Below are positions 30,486 to 39,237 of a stretch of DNA of 64,000 nt, one piece after another (the first letter of the stretch is position 1; each line of letters begins with the position of its first letter). Both the position numbers and the translations under genes were made by a program. The notes below the pieces were generated by a model. That model had not been told where the DNA came from. It worked only from the letters and a program-made list of their open reading frames with translations, and did not search any database. Source of the stretch: Cryomorphaceae bacterium. Its GTDB lineage: Bacteria; Bacteroidota; Bacteroidia; Flavobacteriales_D; Sanyastnellaceae. The stretch is taken from NCBI GenBank assembly GCA_016124575.1, contig WGNM01000018.1, positions 62,001-126,000 on the forward strand, read 5' to 3'.

Positions 30486-30527
30486 CGAAAAAGGGCGACC
30501 CCAATGCTGGATGCCACCCTTTCTTAA
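30486..30527 (-). terminator. Probable terminator of the lipoprotein gene
   Basis: On the minus strand AAAGGGTGGC pairs imperfectly with GTCGCCCTTT and ends in a T-run. It lies 15 bases after the lipoprotein stop at 30543. Confidence 0.5.
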
Positions 30528-30542
30528 CTTAACCGATATTTT

Positions 30543-31346
30543 TTAATGCAGTGTGATTGTTGTTGAAGTGCCATTGAAAATTACAGTAGCCTCATCGTCG
30601 CATGTGCCATTTCCAAAGTCTATGATTCTGACGCCGTTCGGGGCATCTATTGTTACAACTCCAGATACTGTGTATCCACAGATAAAATCGCGTACCAAAG
30701 GTATTGAAATTGTCCGGTTGACAACAGCCCCACTGGGTCTTACAATATACCCAGAACCGGTAATTGTAAATACGTTGTCGCCACATGCTTCGGTGTCGTA
30801 CCCCGATGTCCAAACGATATTTTCTGTGAAATGTCGCTCAATGGTGTTTATGTGAGTTATGGTCATGTCAACACTGCGGGTAAATTGAGGTTCTCCGTCA
30901 GTTGTGTTGGCCACTCGGGTGGTTATGCGATTGCCGCTGAGCTGCTTGCTATTGAAAGCAAAATCCTGAAAAGTAACGGTTCGCGTTGCGCCAATTTCCG
31001 ACATGTCGTTTGTTAGCGTAATATGTATGGTGCCGCTGCGCATGTTGCCGCCCGGACCTACACAACCGTCGCCATAATCCAAAATGATGGTTCTTGGATA
31101 TTCATCTTCGCCAGAATCAGTTACTGTTACACACGATGCGAGGAATCCTTCACCGGCGCAGTTTGTATCGATAAACCCACTTTTGGTGATGTGTTCAATA
31201 TCGTCTGAAAACGATTTTTCAGCTACCATGAACGTTACTTCGTTTGAAGCCGCTGATGCGTCGTCGGTGTTCTGATCTTTTTTGCAACCCAATATCAATG
31301 CACTCGAAATGATTGCAATGTGGATTGTCTTGTTTAGATTTTTCAT
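30543..31346 (-). CDS. Predicted beta-rich lipoprotein
   Basis: A 267-residue protein with a lipobox, LILGC, in a short signal sequence, so it should be anchored to the outer membrane or inner-membrane surface. The mature part is acidic and beta-rich, with two TIILDYGDGCVG / IIDFGNGTCDD type segments that look like an internal duplication (about 85-100 and 245-258). I start at the third methionine (31346) because it gives a normal signal peptide; 31355 or 31379 are possible. The function is not known. Confidence 0.7.
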   Translation of the reverse strand: MKNLNKTIHIAIISSALILGCKKDQNTDDASAASNEVTFMVAEKSFSDDIEHITKSGFIDTNCAGEGFLASCVTVTDSGEDEYPRTIILDYGDGCVGPGGNMRSGTIHITLTNDMSEIGATRTVTFQDFAFNSKQLSGNRITTRVANTTDGEPQFTRSVDMTITHINTIERHFTENIVWTSGYDTEACGDNVFTITGSGYIVRPSGAVVNRTISIPLVRDFICGYTVSGVVTIDAPNGVRIIDFGNGTCDDEATVIFNGTSTTITLH

Positions 31347-31404
31347 TCTTATCATGGCTATTTTTTTGTTGATACCCAATTGACTCTTATTCCATTTGAA
31401 GGTT

Positions 31405-31412
31405 TAATTTTA
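31405..31412 (+). promoter_or_regulatory. Candidate -7 box (TAATTTTA) for the MBL gene
   Basis: One mismatch to TAnnTTTG, with TTG at 31380-31382, 22 bases upstream. Only 5 bases separate the box from the ATG at 31418. Confidence 0.4.
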
Positions 31413-31417
31413 CACCC

Positions 31418-32179
31418 ATGAAGGTTACCTTCCTCGGTACGGGCACCTCACAAGGTGTTCCTGTAATTGCCTGTAAATGCGCTATTTGTTTGTCTGATGA
31501 TAGCAGAGATAAACGGCTGCGGACATCCGTTATGCTTTCCGATGAAGGCATGAATGTGGTAATAGATACAGGCCCTGATTTCCGTCAACAAATGCTGCGT
31601 GAAAACGTCGAAACCCTCGATGCGGTTGTTTTTACGCATGAACACAAAGACCATGTGGCGGGTCTCGACGACATCAGGGCTTTTAATTTCTCTCAGCATA
31701 AGGAAATGGATGTTTTTGCCACCCCGCGGGTACAAGAGGCTCTGAAAAGAGAGTTTCACTATGTTTTCGCAGAAACAAAATATCCCGGCGTGCCGGAAGT
31801 GAAACTGAAAACCATCGATGGAGGGCCATTCAAAATTGGGGAGTTGCATTTCACTCCTGTGGAGGTGATGCACTATAAGATGCCTGTTCTTGGATTCCGC
31901 GTCGGGAATTTCGCTTATGTAACAGACGCCAACTATATCGCGCCGGTAGAATTGGAAAAACTCAAAGGTCTAGATGTTCTTGTCTTAAACGCTTTGCGCA
32001 TCCAAACCCACATGTCGCATTTTAGCCTTTCAGAAGCGCTCGAAATCATTGATTTTCTCAAACCAAAGAAGGCGTATCTAACCCATATCTCCCATTTACT
32101 GGGGAAACACAATGTCGTTGCTGAGGCTCTTCCTTATCATGTTGAACTAGCGTACGACGGACTATCTATTGAGGTCTGA
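31418..32179 (+). CDS. MBL-fold metal-dependent hydrolase (PhnP type)
   Basis: A 253-residue metallo-beta-lactamase-fold phosphodiesterase. The start MKVTFLGTGTSQGVPV, two cysteines in CKCAIC and the metal site THEHKDH (73-79) are typical of the PhnP/RNase Z-like branch, whose known members open cyclic phosphodiesters such as 5-phosphoribosyl 1,2-cyclic phosphate. No phn genes are nearby, so the substrate here is unknown. Further metal ligands are His near VEVMHYKMP, Asp in TDANYI and the late THISH. The family start coincides with the ATG at 31418, which lies right behind the promoter box. Confidence 0.88.
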   Translation: MKVTFLGTGTSQGVPVIACKCAICLSDDSRDKRLRTSVMLSDEGMNVVIDTGPDFRQQMLRENVETLDAVVFTHEHKDHVAGLDDIRAFNFSQHKEMDVFATPRVQEALKREFHYVFAETKYPGVPEVKLKTIDGGPFKIGELHFTPVEVMHYKMPVLGFRVGNFAYVTDANYIAPVELEKLKGLDVLVLNALRIQTHMSHFSLSEALEIIDFLKPKKAYLTHISHLLGKHNVVAEALPYHVELAYDGLSIEV

Positions 32180-32198
32180 ATCTTTTTTTTTATTCAGA
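32175..32198 (+). terminator. Hairpin with T-rich loop over the MBL stop codon
   Basis: TCTGAAT (32175-32181) pairs with ATTCAGA (32192-32198) around a loop of nine T. This is not a canonical terminator; the stop codon lies in the 5' arm. Confidence 0.3.
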
Positions 32199-32293
32199 AT
32201 GCAACTTTTCAAATATCGGTTGTCTATTAATTAGCGTTATCATAAAATCCACCGTTTGGATAATGATTACCTTTTAATCGAAATAACCAATGT

Positions 32294-34144
32294 ATGAAAC
32301 GACTGATACTGCTGAGTAGCACCTTGCTATCTCTATGTTTAGCCCAAGCTCAGGTCAATGATCACTTCGGTGCCGGACAGGTCAACGGGGTAGTGGTGAC
32401 CTCTTCGAGCCAATCGAATGGCTCGTCGGCCGTTGCCACCATTAACGGACAAGGAATGCAGGAACATCTATTCGATGCTTCGCGATTCTTGAGCCAATCA
32501 ACCCTCGGTGCCAATCATGAATTGATTTCTGAAGTTGCTGCCTTCGGTCCAGAAGCATGGATTGATATGCAGTATACGCTGCCAACCATGTCGTACCGCG
32601 ATACCACCCAAATGATTTGGGATTACTTCGTTGATCTGTATGTGAACCAATGGGGTGAGAGTGAGATCATCAACAATGGCAACATTTTTCCAGTTGCCGT
32701 GTATTGGCGACAAGCATGGTGGAACAATACCATGAAAGGTGAAGATCAGCTTCGGCAGCGTGTGGCATTGGCTTTGAGCGAGATTTTAGTGGTGTCAGAA
32801 AAGTCGCAACTCGATTTGGTAGCGATGGGTCTGGCCGATTACTACGATGTTTTATACAAAAACGCTTTTGGCAATTACCGCGACATCCTCGAAGAGGTAA
32901 CTTTTCACCCTGCCATGGGATTCTTCTTGAGCCATTTGAATAACGAGAAGACAAATGTGGCTGCAAATACCCATCCCGACGAGAACTATGCGCGTGAGGT
33001 AATGCAACTTTTTACCATTGGCTTATATGAACTCAATCAAGATGGTTCGATTCAGTTCGATGCCAACAATGAACCCATTCCGTCATACGACAATGAAGAT
33101 ATTCAGGAATATGCGAAAGTATTCACAGGCTTAGGTCCTGCTGAGTATTGGAGTCATTGGGAAGACCTAAGTTCTATACCTGTGTTTTGGGACAACCCTT
33201 TCAATACAGTTCCTTCGATCAATATGTACATGCCGATGGTGATGTTTCAACAGTGGCACGAGCCAGGTGAGAAGTATTTGTTGAACGGACAAGTAGTGCC
33301 AGCCGGGCAAACAGGGAATGAGGACATTCAAGATGCCATCGATAATTTGTTCAATCACCCAAATGTTGGTCCGTTCATCGGAAAACAACTGATCCAAAGG
33401 TTGGTGAAGTCGAACCCATCACCTGAATATGTTGAACGTGTAGCTCAAGCTTTCAACGACAACGGCGATGGTGTGCGTGGTGATATGAAAGCCGTTATCA
33501 AAGCCATTTTGTTGGATGATGAAGCGCGCAACTGCTCTTGGATCGACCTTCCGTCAAGTGGTAAAATGAGGGAGCCGATCGTACGATACACACAGTTTAT
33601 GCGGGCGTTCGATGCGAACAATCAATCCAATCGCCCCTGGAATAGTGCTTACTATTTTGAACAAATCGTGAATCAACACGTGTTGGCATCGCCAAGTGTG
33701 TTCAATTTTTTCTTGCCTTCATACTCTCCTCACGGAGAAATATTCGACCAAGGACTTGTGGCGCCTGAATTTCAGTTGCTTACCTCAGCCACCTCGGTCA
33801 ATTACGTCAATCTGGTTTTTGCGTGGCTTCTCGGAGGTTTCTACATGGAGGTTTCCACTATCCCTAGTCCAGATGTCCCCGGCTACCCAGAAGGCGATAT
33901 CGCCAATGTCCCAATCGAAGATTTCGTGCTCATTGATATAACCGATGAATTGGCGCTAGTGAACCAGCCAGAAGTCCTCACAGAACGGTTGAACTTGATT
34001 TTCCTCGGCGGAACGATGAGCGCTGAAACAAAAGCTACTATCACTGAAACCATCTCTACCTTGGCATTCTTTGATGAAGAAGCTGCAGTGAAATCAGGTA
34101 TTTTCTTAACCTTAATATCTCCCGACTATGTCATCCAAAAATAA
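32294..34144 (+). CDS. Secreted DUF1800 family protein
   Basis: A 616-residue protein with a Sec signal peptide (LCLAQAQ, cleavage near residue 20) and a DUF1800 domain from about residue 60 onward: FLSQSTLGA, REVMQLFTIGLYELN and KQLIQRLVKS are recognisable. DUF1800 proteins almost always sit beside DUF1501 genes, as here, where the downstream gene overlaps by 17 bases. Their biochemical role is unknown; both are common in marine Bacteroidota and Planctomycetes. It lacks a T9SS sorting domain, unlike the third gene of this set. The 114-base upstream gap has no clear promoter box. Confidence 0.87.
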   Translation: MKRLILLSSTLLSLCLAQAQVNDHFGAGQVNGVVVTSSSQSNGSSAVATINGQGMQEHLFDASRFLSQSTLGANHELISEVAAFGPEAWIDMQYTLPTMSYRDTTQMIWDYFVDLYVNQWGESEIINNGNIFPVAVYWRQAWWNNTMKGEDQLRQRVALALSEILVVSEKSQLDLVAMGLADYYDVLYKNAFGNYRDILEEVTFHPAMGFFLSHLNNEKTNVAANTHPDENYAREVMQLFTIGLYELNQDGSIQFDANNEPIPSYDNEDIQEYAKVFTGLGPAEYWSHWEDLSSIPVFWDNPFNTVPSINMYMPMVMFQQWHEPGEKYLLNGQVVPAGQTGNEDIQDAIDNLFNHPNVGPFIGKQLIQRLVKSNPSPEYVERVAQAFNDNGDGVRGDMKAVIKAILLDDEARNCSWIDLPSSGKMREPIVRYTQFMRAFDANNQSNRPWNSAYYFEQIVNQHVLASPSVFNFFLPSYSPHGEIFDQGLVAPEFQLLTSATSVNYVNLVFAWLLGGFYMEVSTIPSPDVPGYPEGDIANVPIEDFVLIDITDELALVNQPEVLTERLNLIFLGGTMSAETKATITETISTLAFFDEEAAVKSGIFLTLISPDYVIQK

Positions 34145-35567
34145 TCAGAGAAATGGTGTTTCACGTAGGGCTTTCCTCGGACAAGCCAGCTGTGCTGCGC
34201 TGGGAACTACGACTTTTTTGAATTCGTTTTTGAACCTCGGCATGATCGGAGCACTGAGCGCCAAACCAATGCGCATGGCAGCTATGCCTCGTCCGTTCAA
34301 TGATGACTACAAAGCTTTGGTCTGCATCCTGCTCGCAGGTGGAAATGATAGCTACAACATGTTGGTGCCTTATACGGGTGAGATATACGACCAATATGCA
34401 GCTACAAGATCCAACTTGGCACTGGCCCAAGGAAGCATCCTCCCGCTGAACTATACCGACGGTTCGGGATATCAATATGCTGTGCACCCATCGATGCCAG
34501 AAGTTCAACAATTGTTCAATGATGGTAAATTGGCATTTGTCTCAAATGTCGGAACGCTGCGTGAACCAACTACGAAACAGCAAATTCTAGCTGGCACTGC
34601 TACTTTGCCGCTTGGCTTGCTGTCGCATGCTGATCAAATTCAACAGTGGCAGACTTCCCTTCCGCAAGAGCGGTCTGCAAAAGGGTGGGGTGGAAGAATG
34701 GCGGATATCCTTACAACTTTGAACACCAACCAGGAGGTCGCCATGGGTATCTCGTTGGCTGGTGTCAATACGTTCCAAACTGGAAATGATGTCGTTGAAT
34801 ACGCTATTCAGAACACGGGTAATGGCAGCGTGGGTATTGAATTGCTAGATGCTACAGACCCGTTCTCTCAGTTTCTCGGTGGCAGCGTTGAAAGCATGCT
34901 GAATCAGCAGTATCAAGATATTTTCAAAAGCACCTATGCGGGAAAGGTGATCAATTCGCACGATCAACATTTACTGTTCAGCTCGTCGATAGCTGCTGTT
35001 CCTCCTTTCTTGTCGCCGTTCACTCAATCGAATCCGATATCGAATAGTTTGCAAATGGTCGCAAAGAGCATCGCTGCGCATCAATCACTCGGACATTCAC
35101 GCCAAACCTATTTCATCACCTTCGGTGGATGGGATCACCACGATGAAGTCTTGAACAACCAAACAGCCATGCTGGCCATTGTTAGCCAGGCCATGGCTGA
35201 ATTCCAAGCAGCGCTTGAAGAAATTCAAATGGCTGACTGTGTAACGACATATACCATTTCTGATTTCGCTCGAACCCTTACTTCAAATGGCAACGGTACC
35301 GATCACGCTTGGGGAGGCAACTCAATGGTTATGGGCGGGGCGGTAAATGGCGGACAAATCTTTGGCCAATATCCATCATTGGCGCTGGGTAGCGATGTGG
35401 AGGTGGGCAATGGTGTCTTACTTCCAACCACCTCGGCTGATGCTTATTTTGCCGAATTGGCCATGTGGATGGGGGTCGAACCAGGAGATATCCCCTATGT
35501 TTTGCCGAACATCGGCAATTTTATTGATGTCAACAATGGATTGCCTCTGGGCTTTTTAAACCTATAA
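34128..35567 (+). CDS. Tat-exported DUF1501 family protein
   Basis: A 479-residue DUF1501 protein, a family related to the alkaline phosphatase/sulfatase superfamily. The twin-arginine motif SRRAFL at residues 12-17 precedes a hydrophobic stretch, so folded export by Tat is likely, unlike the Sec signal of its DUF1800 partner. Family segments include LAGGNDSYNMLVP, the AVHPSMPE region and FITFGGWDHHDEV, and SDFARTLTSNGNGTDHAWGGN near the C-terminus. The start overlaps the DUF1800 gene by 17 bases. The tight overlap suggests the two proteins act together. Confidence 0.87.
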   Translation: MSSKNNQRNGVSRRAFLGQASCAALGTTTFLNSFLNLGMIGALSAKPMRMAAMPRPFNDDYKALVCILLAGGNDSYNMLVPYTGEIYDQYAATRSNLALAQGSILPLNYTDGSGYQYAVHPSMPEVQQLFNDGKLAFVSNVGTLREPTTKQQILAGTATLPLGLLSHADQIQQWQTSLPQERSAKGWGGRMADILTTLNTNQEVAMGISLAGVNTFQTGNDVVEYAIQNTGNGSVGIELLDATDPFSQFLGGSVESMLNQQYQDIFKSTYAGKVINSHDQHLLFSSSIAAVPPFLSPFTQSNPISNSLQMVAKSIAAHQSLGHSRQTYFITFGGWDHHDEVLNNQTAMLAIVSQAMAEFQAALEEIQMADCVTTYTISDFARTLTSNGNGTDHAWGGNSMVMGGAVNGGQIFGQYPSLALGSDVEVGNGVLLPTTSADAYFAELAMWMGVEPGDIPYVLPNIGNFIDVNNGLPLGFLNL

Positions 35568-35569
35568 TC

Positions 35570-36295
35570 ATGAAACATCTTTTACTCTCTATTCTTTGCC
35601 TCGCTGCTGTTTCTTTTGCCAATGCGCAATGTGAATTTGGCGAACATTCTACCAATTGGGAAGATGCGTGGATGTCTTGTGAGGTTTCAGACAATCCAAA
35701 TTCGGCATACGACAACGGACATTGGATCATGTACGATCTTGGTTCGCCGCACGAATTCTTTGCTTCGCATATTTGGAATTACAACGTAGCCGGACAAACC
35801 GGTATTGGTATTCGAAATTGCAATATCGATTTCAGCCTTGATGGCGAAACGTGGTCGAATTACGGAAACGTGGAAATTCCTCAAGCAACAGGAGCTTCTT
35901 CCTATGCTGGCGTAGATGGACCAGATTTTAATGGCGTTGTTGGAAGGTATATGCTCATTTCAGTGATTGATAACTGGAATGGAAATGCGTGCTCTGGTCT
36001 CGCAGAAATCAGGGTCGATGTCCAACAAACTACTGTAAATGTTGCCGAAAATGAGGGGTTTGATGTGGTTGTTTACCCAAACCCTGTAAGCGATCAACTC
36101 GTTGTTCGCCACTATCAGCAAGATAAAATGGATTTGAAGGTTTACGATATTTCGGGCAACCTGGTAGTCAACCAACCCATGAATGGTTCTACCGTTTATA
36201 TCAATGTTAGCAACCTTAGCAATGGTCTGTATATAGTTAAACTATCTACTAATCAAGGAGTTTCATCAACACAGCGTTTCGTGATCAGCCATTGA
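35570..36295 (+). CDS. Discoidin-like secreted protein with T9SS sorting domain
   Basis: A 241-residue protein: signal peptide (VSFANAQ), a discoidin / F5-8 type C-like beta-sandwich (about 20-155; IMYDLG, FSLDGETW, GRYMLISV) likely to bind carbohydrate or another surface ligand, and a type A T9SS C-terminal domain (about 165-241; VYPNPVSD, VYDISG, SNGLYIVKL). It starts 2 bases after the DUF1501 stop and is in the same operon. It may be the surface-attached binding partner of the trio, but this is inference. Confidence 0.85.
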   Translation: MKHLLLSILCLAAVSFANAQCEFGEHSTNWEDAWMSCEVSDNPNSAYDNGHWIMYDLGSPHEFFASHIWNYNVAGQTGIGIRNCNIDFSLDGETWSNYGNVEIPQATGASSYAGVDGPDFNGVVGRYMLISVIDNWNGNACSGLAEIRVDVQQTTVNVAENEGFDVVVYPNPVSDQLVVRHYQQDKMDLKVYDISGNLVVNQPMNGSTVYINVSNLSNGLYIVKLSTNQGVSSTQRFVISH

Positions 36296-36306
36296 TCGAA
36301 TTCTTG

Positions 36307-36336
36307 TTGGAACTTTCGATCCCATTAGTAACTTTG
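36307..36336 (+). promoter_or_regulatory. Promoter (TTG-N19-TAACTTTG) of the acyltransferase gene
   Basis: TTG at 36307-36309 and an exact -7 box at 36329-36336. The ATG at 36344 comes only 7 bases after the box, so the message should be leaderless or nearly so. Confidence 0.7.
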
Positions 36337-36343
36337 CCGTCGT

Positions 36344-37237
36344 ATGGGATCCCGCCTACTCTACTACTTGCTGCTGAAACCTGTCAGCTTATTACCCTAT
36401 TTCTTATTATATAGGGTAAGCGATTTCTTCTATCTAGTTTTTATTTCTCTTTTCCGCTACCGAAGGGCTGTGGTGATGAGCAATCTTGAACGTGCATTCC
36501 CAGATAAAAATGATCGCTGGAGACAAGTGGTGATGAAAAGGTTCTATCGCCACATAGCAGATCTGATTGTAGAAAGTGTCAAGAATTTTAGCATATCAGC
36601 AGAAGAAACAAACGAACGCTTTATTGCTGAGAATACGCAGGTTTTTGGACATCTAGTGAAAGAGAATAAGCCCGTTGTAATAGCGGGTGGACACTTTAAC
36701 AACTGGGAGTTGTTCGCGCTAGCGGCTGCCGATCACATGCCACAAATCACTATGGCGATTTACAAGCGTCTGAACAATAAGTGGTTCGACCAAAAAATGC
36801 GTGAAGCTCGTGGAACGTTCGGTTTGGTGCTTGTTTCTACGCGCGAATCAGCGACATGGATAGACAACAATATTAAGAGAAATCCAGCCATCATCTACGG
36901 AATCGACCAATCTCCAGCTGATCCCATGAAAGCTTACTGGGGGCCATTTTTAGGCATCGATACTGCGATGTATTTGGGTGCTGAAAGCCATGCGAAAAAG
37001 TACGACATGGCAGTTGTATACGGACATATCGAAAAGCGCCGTCGGGGCTATTATGCTATCCGATATGAGTTGATCACTGAAGATGCGAGGTCATTTAAGG
37101 ATGGTGAACTCACTCAATTGCTTCAAGATAAACTGGAAGCTGATGTCCAAAAGAACCCTGAATATTGGCTGTGGACCCATAAAAGATGGAAACACAGTCG
37201 ACCAGCCGATTGGCAATTGCGCCCTATTAAATACTGA
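36344..37237 (+). CDS. LpxL/HtrB-type lipid A acyltransferase
   Basis: A 297-residue inner-membrane protein of the lysophospholipid acyltransferase superfamily. The N-terminal hydrophobic segment (LLYYLLLKPVSLLPYFLLY), the catalytic HFNNWE (HX4D/E type: His and Glu, about residue 124-129) and the later GIDQSPAD are family marks. It probably adds a secondary acyl chain to lipid A or a related lipid. Bacteroidota carry several paralogs, so the precise acceptor is not known. The N-terminus fits the family, which supports the ATG at 36344 despite its closeness to the promoter. Confidence 0.88.
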   Translation: MGSRLLYYLLLKPVSLLPYFLLYRVSDFFYLVFISLFRYRRAVVMSNLERAFPDKNDRWRQVVMKRFYRHIADLIVESVKNFSISAEETNERFIAENTQVFGHLVKENKPVVIAGGHFNNWELFALAAADHMPQITMAIYKRLNNKWFDQKMREARGTFGLVLVSTRESATWIDNNIKRNPAIIYGIDQSPADPMKAYWGPFLGIDTAMYLGAESHAKKYDMAVVYGHIEKRRRGYYAIRYELITEDARSFKDGELTQLLQDKLEADVQKNPEYWLWTHKRWKHSRPADWQLRPIKY

Positions 37238-37304
37238 TCACCACTTCTGAACTTCTCCCATAATTAATGCGGAGGTAAGCCTTTCTTTTTGCGAAATTAG
37301 CCGC

Positions 37305-38582
37305 ATGATGGAACACGCTCCTTTGGCTGAGAGAATGAGGCCTACGAATCTCGATGATTACGTGGGTCAATCCCATTTGGTTGGTGATGATGCGGTGTTG
37401 GGTAAGGTTATCCGAAGCGGTAGAATTCCGTCTATGATCCTTTGGGGTCCGCCAGGAGTCGGTAAAACCACACTCGCTGGTATCATGTCGGCAACGTTGA
37501 AACGTCCGTTCCATGCGCTGTCTGCCATTAATAGTGGTGTCAAAGAAGTTCGCGAAGTCATCGATCGTGTCCGCAATGCCGGCATGTTCGGAGGCAACGC
37601 AGTACTGTTTATCGATGAAATACATCGCTTCAGTAAGTCGCAACAAGACAGTTTGCTGGGGGCTGTAGAAAAAGGCGAAATTACACTCATCGGTGCCACC
37701 ACAGAGAATCCTTCTTTCGAAGTCATTCCCGCTTTGTTGTCGCGCTGTCAGGTCTATGTGCTCAAACCTTTCACTCCTGAAGAACTTATTTTTCTGCTTA
37801 ATCGTGCCATCGGCACGGATGAGGAGCTGAGTGCAAAAAAGATTGATCTGATTGAAACCGATGCGCTGCTTCGTTTATCAGGCGGCGATGCCCGACGTCT
37901 ACTAAACGTTTTTGAACTGGTAGTCAACGCACAGACGAAAGGCCCCATTCAAGTTACCAATGAGCTAGTAAATGCTGTGGTAACCGAAAATCCAGTGGCG
38001 TTCGATAAGTCTGGAGAAATGCACTACGATATTGCAAGTGCATTTATAAAGTCCATTCGTGGTAGCGACCCAAACGCAGCGGTGTACTATCTCGCTCGGA
38101 TGGTGGAAGGAGGGGAGGACCCCAAATTTATTGCTCGCCGTTTGGTGATTCTTTCAAGTGAAGATATCGGCCTAGCGAATCCTACTGCGCTGGTGATGGC
38201 TACTACTACCTTTCAAGCTGTTGAGCGAATCGGGTGGCCTGAATCGCGCATCATCCTCTCACAATGTGTAATTTATCTGGCTACCAGTCCGAAGTCAAAT
38301 TCTGCCTACGCTGCCATCGGCATGGCGCAAGCAGCGGTGCGCGAAACAGGAAATCTATCTGTGCCGCTGCACATCCGAAATGCTCCGACAGGATTGATGA
38401 AGGATTTGGGTTATGGCAAAAATTATCAGTACAGTCATAGCTACGAAGGAAACTTCTCAGCGCAAGAATATCTGCCCGATGCCATAGCAGGTACTGTTTT
38501 CTATAGTCCCGGTGCAAACGCAAAAGAAAACCAAGTTAAAACTTATTTGAGGGGTTTGTGGAATGAAAAGTATAGCTACTAA
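37305..38582 (+). CDS. rarA: Replication-associated recombination protein A (RarA/MgsA)
   Basis: A 425-residue AAA+ ATPase that acts at stalled replication forks and is related to clamp-loader proteins. Visible motifs: the N-terminal PLAERMRPTNLDDYVGQ, Walker A GPPGVGKTT (about 48-56), Walker B FIDEIHRF and the sensor ATTENPSF. The C-terminal MgsA region contains GSDPNAAVYYLARM and SEDIGLANP. It is full length. A strong hairpin about 130 bases downstream lies between it and the convergent Spy-like gene. Confidence 0.94.
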   Translation: MMEHAPLAERMRPTNLDDYVGQSHLVGDDAVLGKVIRSGRIPSMILWGPPGVGKTTLAGIMSATLKRPFHALSAINSGVKEVREVIDRVRNAGMFGGNAVLFIDEIHRFSKSQQDSLLGAVEKGEITLIGATTENPSFEVIPALLSRCQVYVLKPFTPEELIFLLNRAIGTDEELSAKKIDLIETDALLRLSGGDARRLLNVFELVVNAQTKGPIQVTNELVNAVVTENPVAFDKSGEMHYDIASAFIKSIRGSDPNAAVYYLARMVEGGEDPKFIARRLVILSSEDIGLANPTALVMATTTFQAVERIGWPESRIILSQCVIYLATSPKSNSAYAAIGMAQAAVRETGNLSVPLHIRNAPTGLMKDLGYGKNYQYSHSYEGNFSAQEYLPDAIAGTVFYSPGANAKENQVKTYLRGLWNEKYSY

Positions 38583-38709
38583 TAAGGCATATGCCGTATT
38601 GTTTCTCTAATAGTGGCAATGTATCTTGGTTGAAATCCAAGCTTCACAATCTCTCTCCCGTGCTGCCTGGTAAAGTGTCTACTTAAGTATTCAGGTTATC
38701 TGGTTAAAG

Positions 38710-38742
38710 AACAAAGGGCTACCAAATTGGTAGCCCTTTGTT
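38710..38742. terminator. Bidirectional hairpin between rarA and the Spy-like gene
   Basis: Perfect 14-bp stem (AACAAAGGGCTACC / GGTAGCCCTTTGTT) with loop AAATT. T-runs are short. The rest of the 237-base gap (38583-38819) shows nothing else. Confidence 0.6.
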
Positions 38743-38819
38743 ATGTTGTTTCCGCTGCTTTTTTTCTCCACTTCTGACGATGGATTTATTCGTTCAGCAG
38801 GGGATTCTTTTTTCCGTCT

Positions 38820-39194
38820 TTATTTTTTCCCTTTCATGCCTTTTGAGCCCTCTTGTCGATTCTCTTTTCTGTCTTCTTTCTTTTCTGCCTTCTTGGCTTC
38901 CCAGGTAGCTTTCTGTTCTGGAGTCAGAATCTGCATCATGGCTTCTTCTTGTTGCTTGCGCAGTTCTTTGCGTTGCTCACGCAATGCTTTTTCCTGCGCT
39001 CTCAGTCGCTCATGCTCGGGTTTGAACTTCGCGTCTACCGCCTTCATTTGCGTTTGTTGCTCGGTAGATAATCCGAGTTCGGTGGTCATTTTTTCAATTC
39101 TCTTTCCTTCCATCTCTTCTGAACGGTCGTCTTGAGCAAATGTGCTGCCTGCAAATGCGCAGGTCAACATCAATAAGAATGCGTATTTTTTCAT
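38820..39194 (-). CDS. Spy/CpxP-like periplasmic protein
   Basis: A 124-residue exported protein: signal peptide (CAFAGSTFAQ), then a helical, highly charged body with two LTxxQ-type segments (LSTEQQTQM at about 42-50 and LTPEQKATW at about 91-99) as in Spy/CpxP chaperones and periplasmic metal sensors, and a very basic end. A chaperone or envelope-stress role is likely but the partner is unknown. Confidence 0.75.
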   Translation of the reverse strand: MKKYAFLLMLTCAFAGSTFAQDDRSEEMEGKRIEKMTTELGLSTEQQTQMKAVDAKFKPEHERLRAQEKALREQRKELRKQQEEAMMQILTPEQKATWEAKKAEKKEDRKENRQEGSKGMKGKK

Positions 39195-39237
39195 AATTGC
39201 TATGTTTTGCTATTCGACTTCAAAAGGTGTGCCCGGT

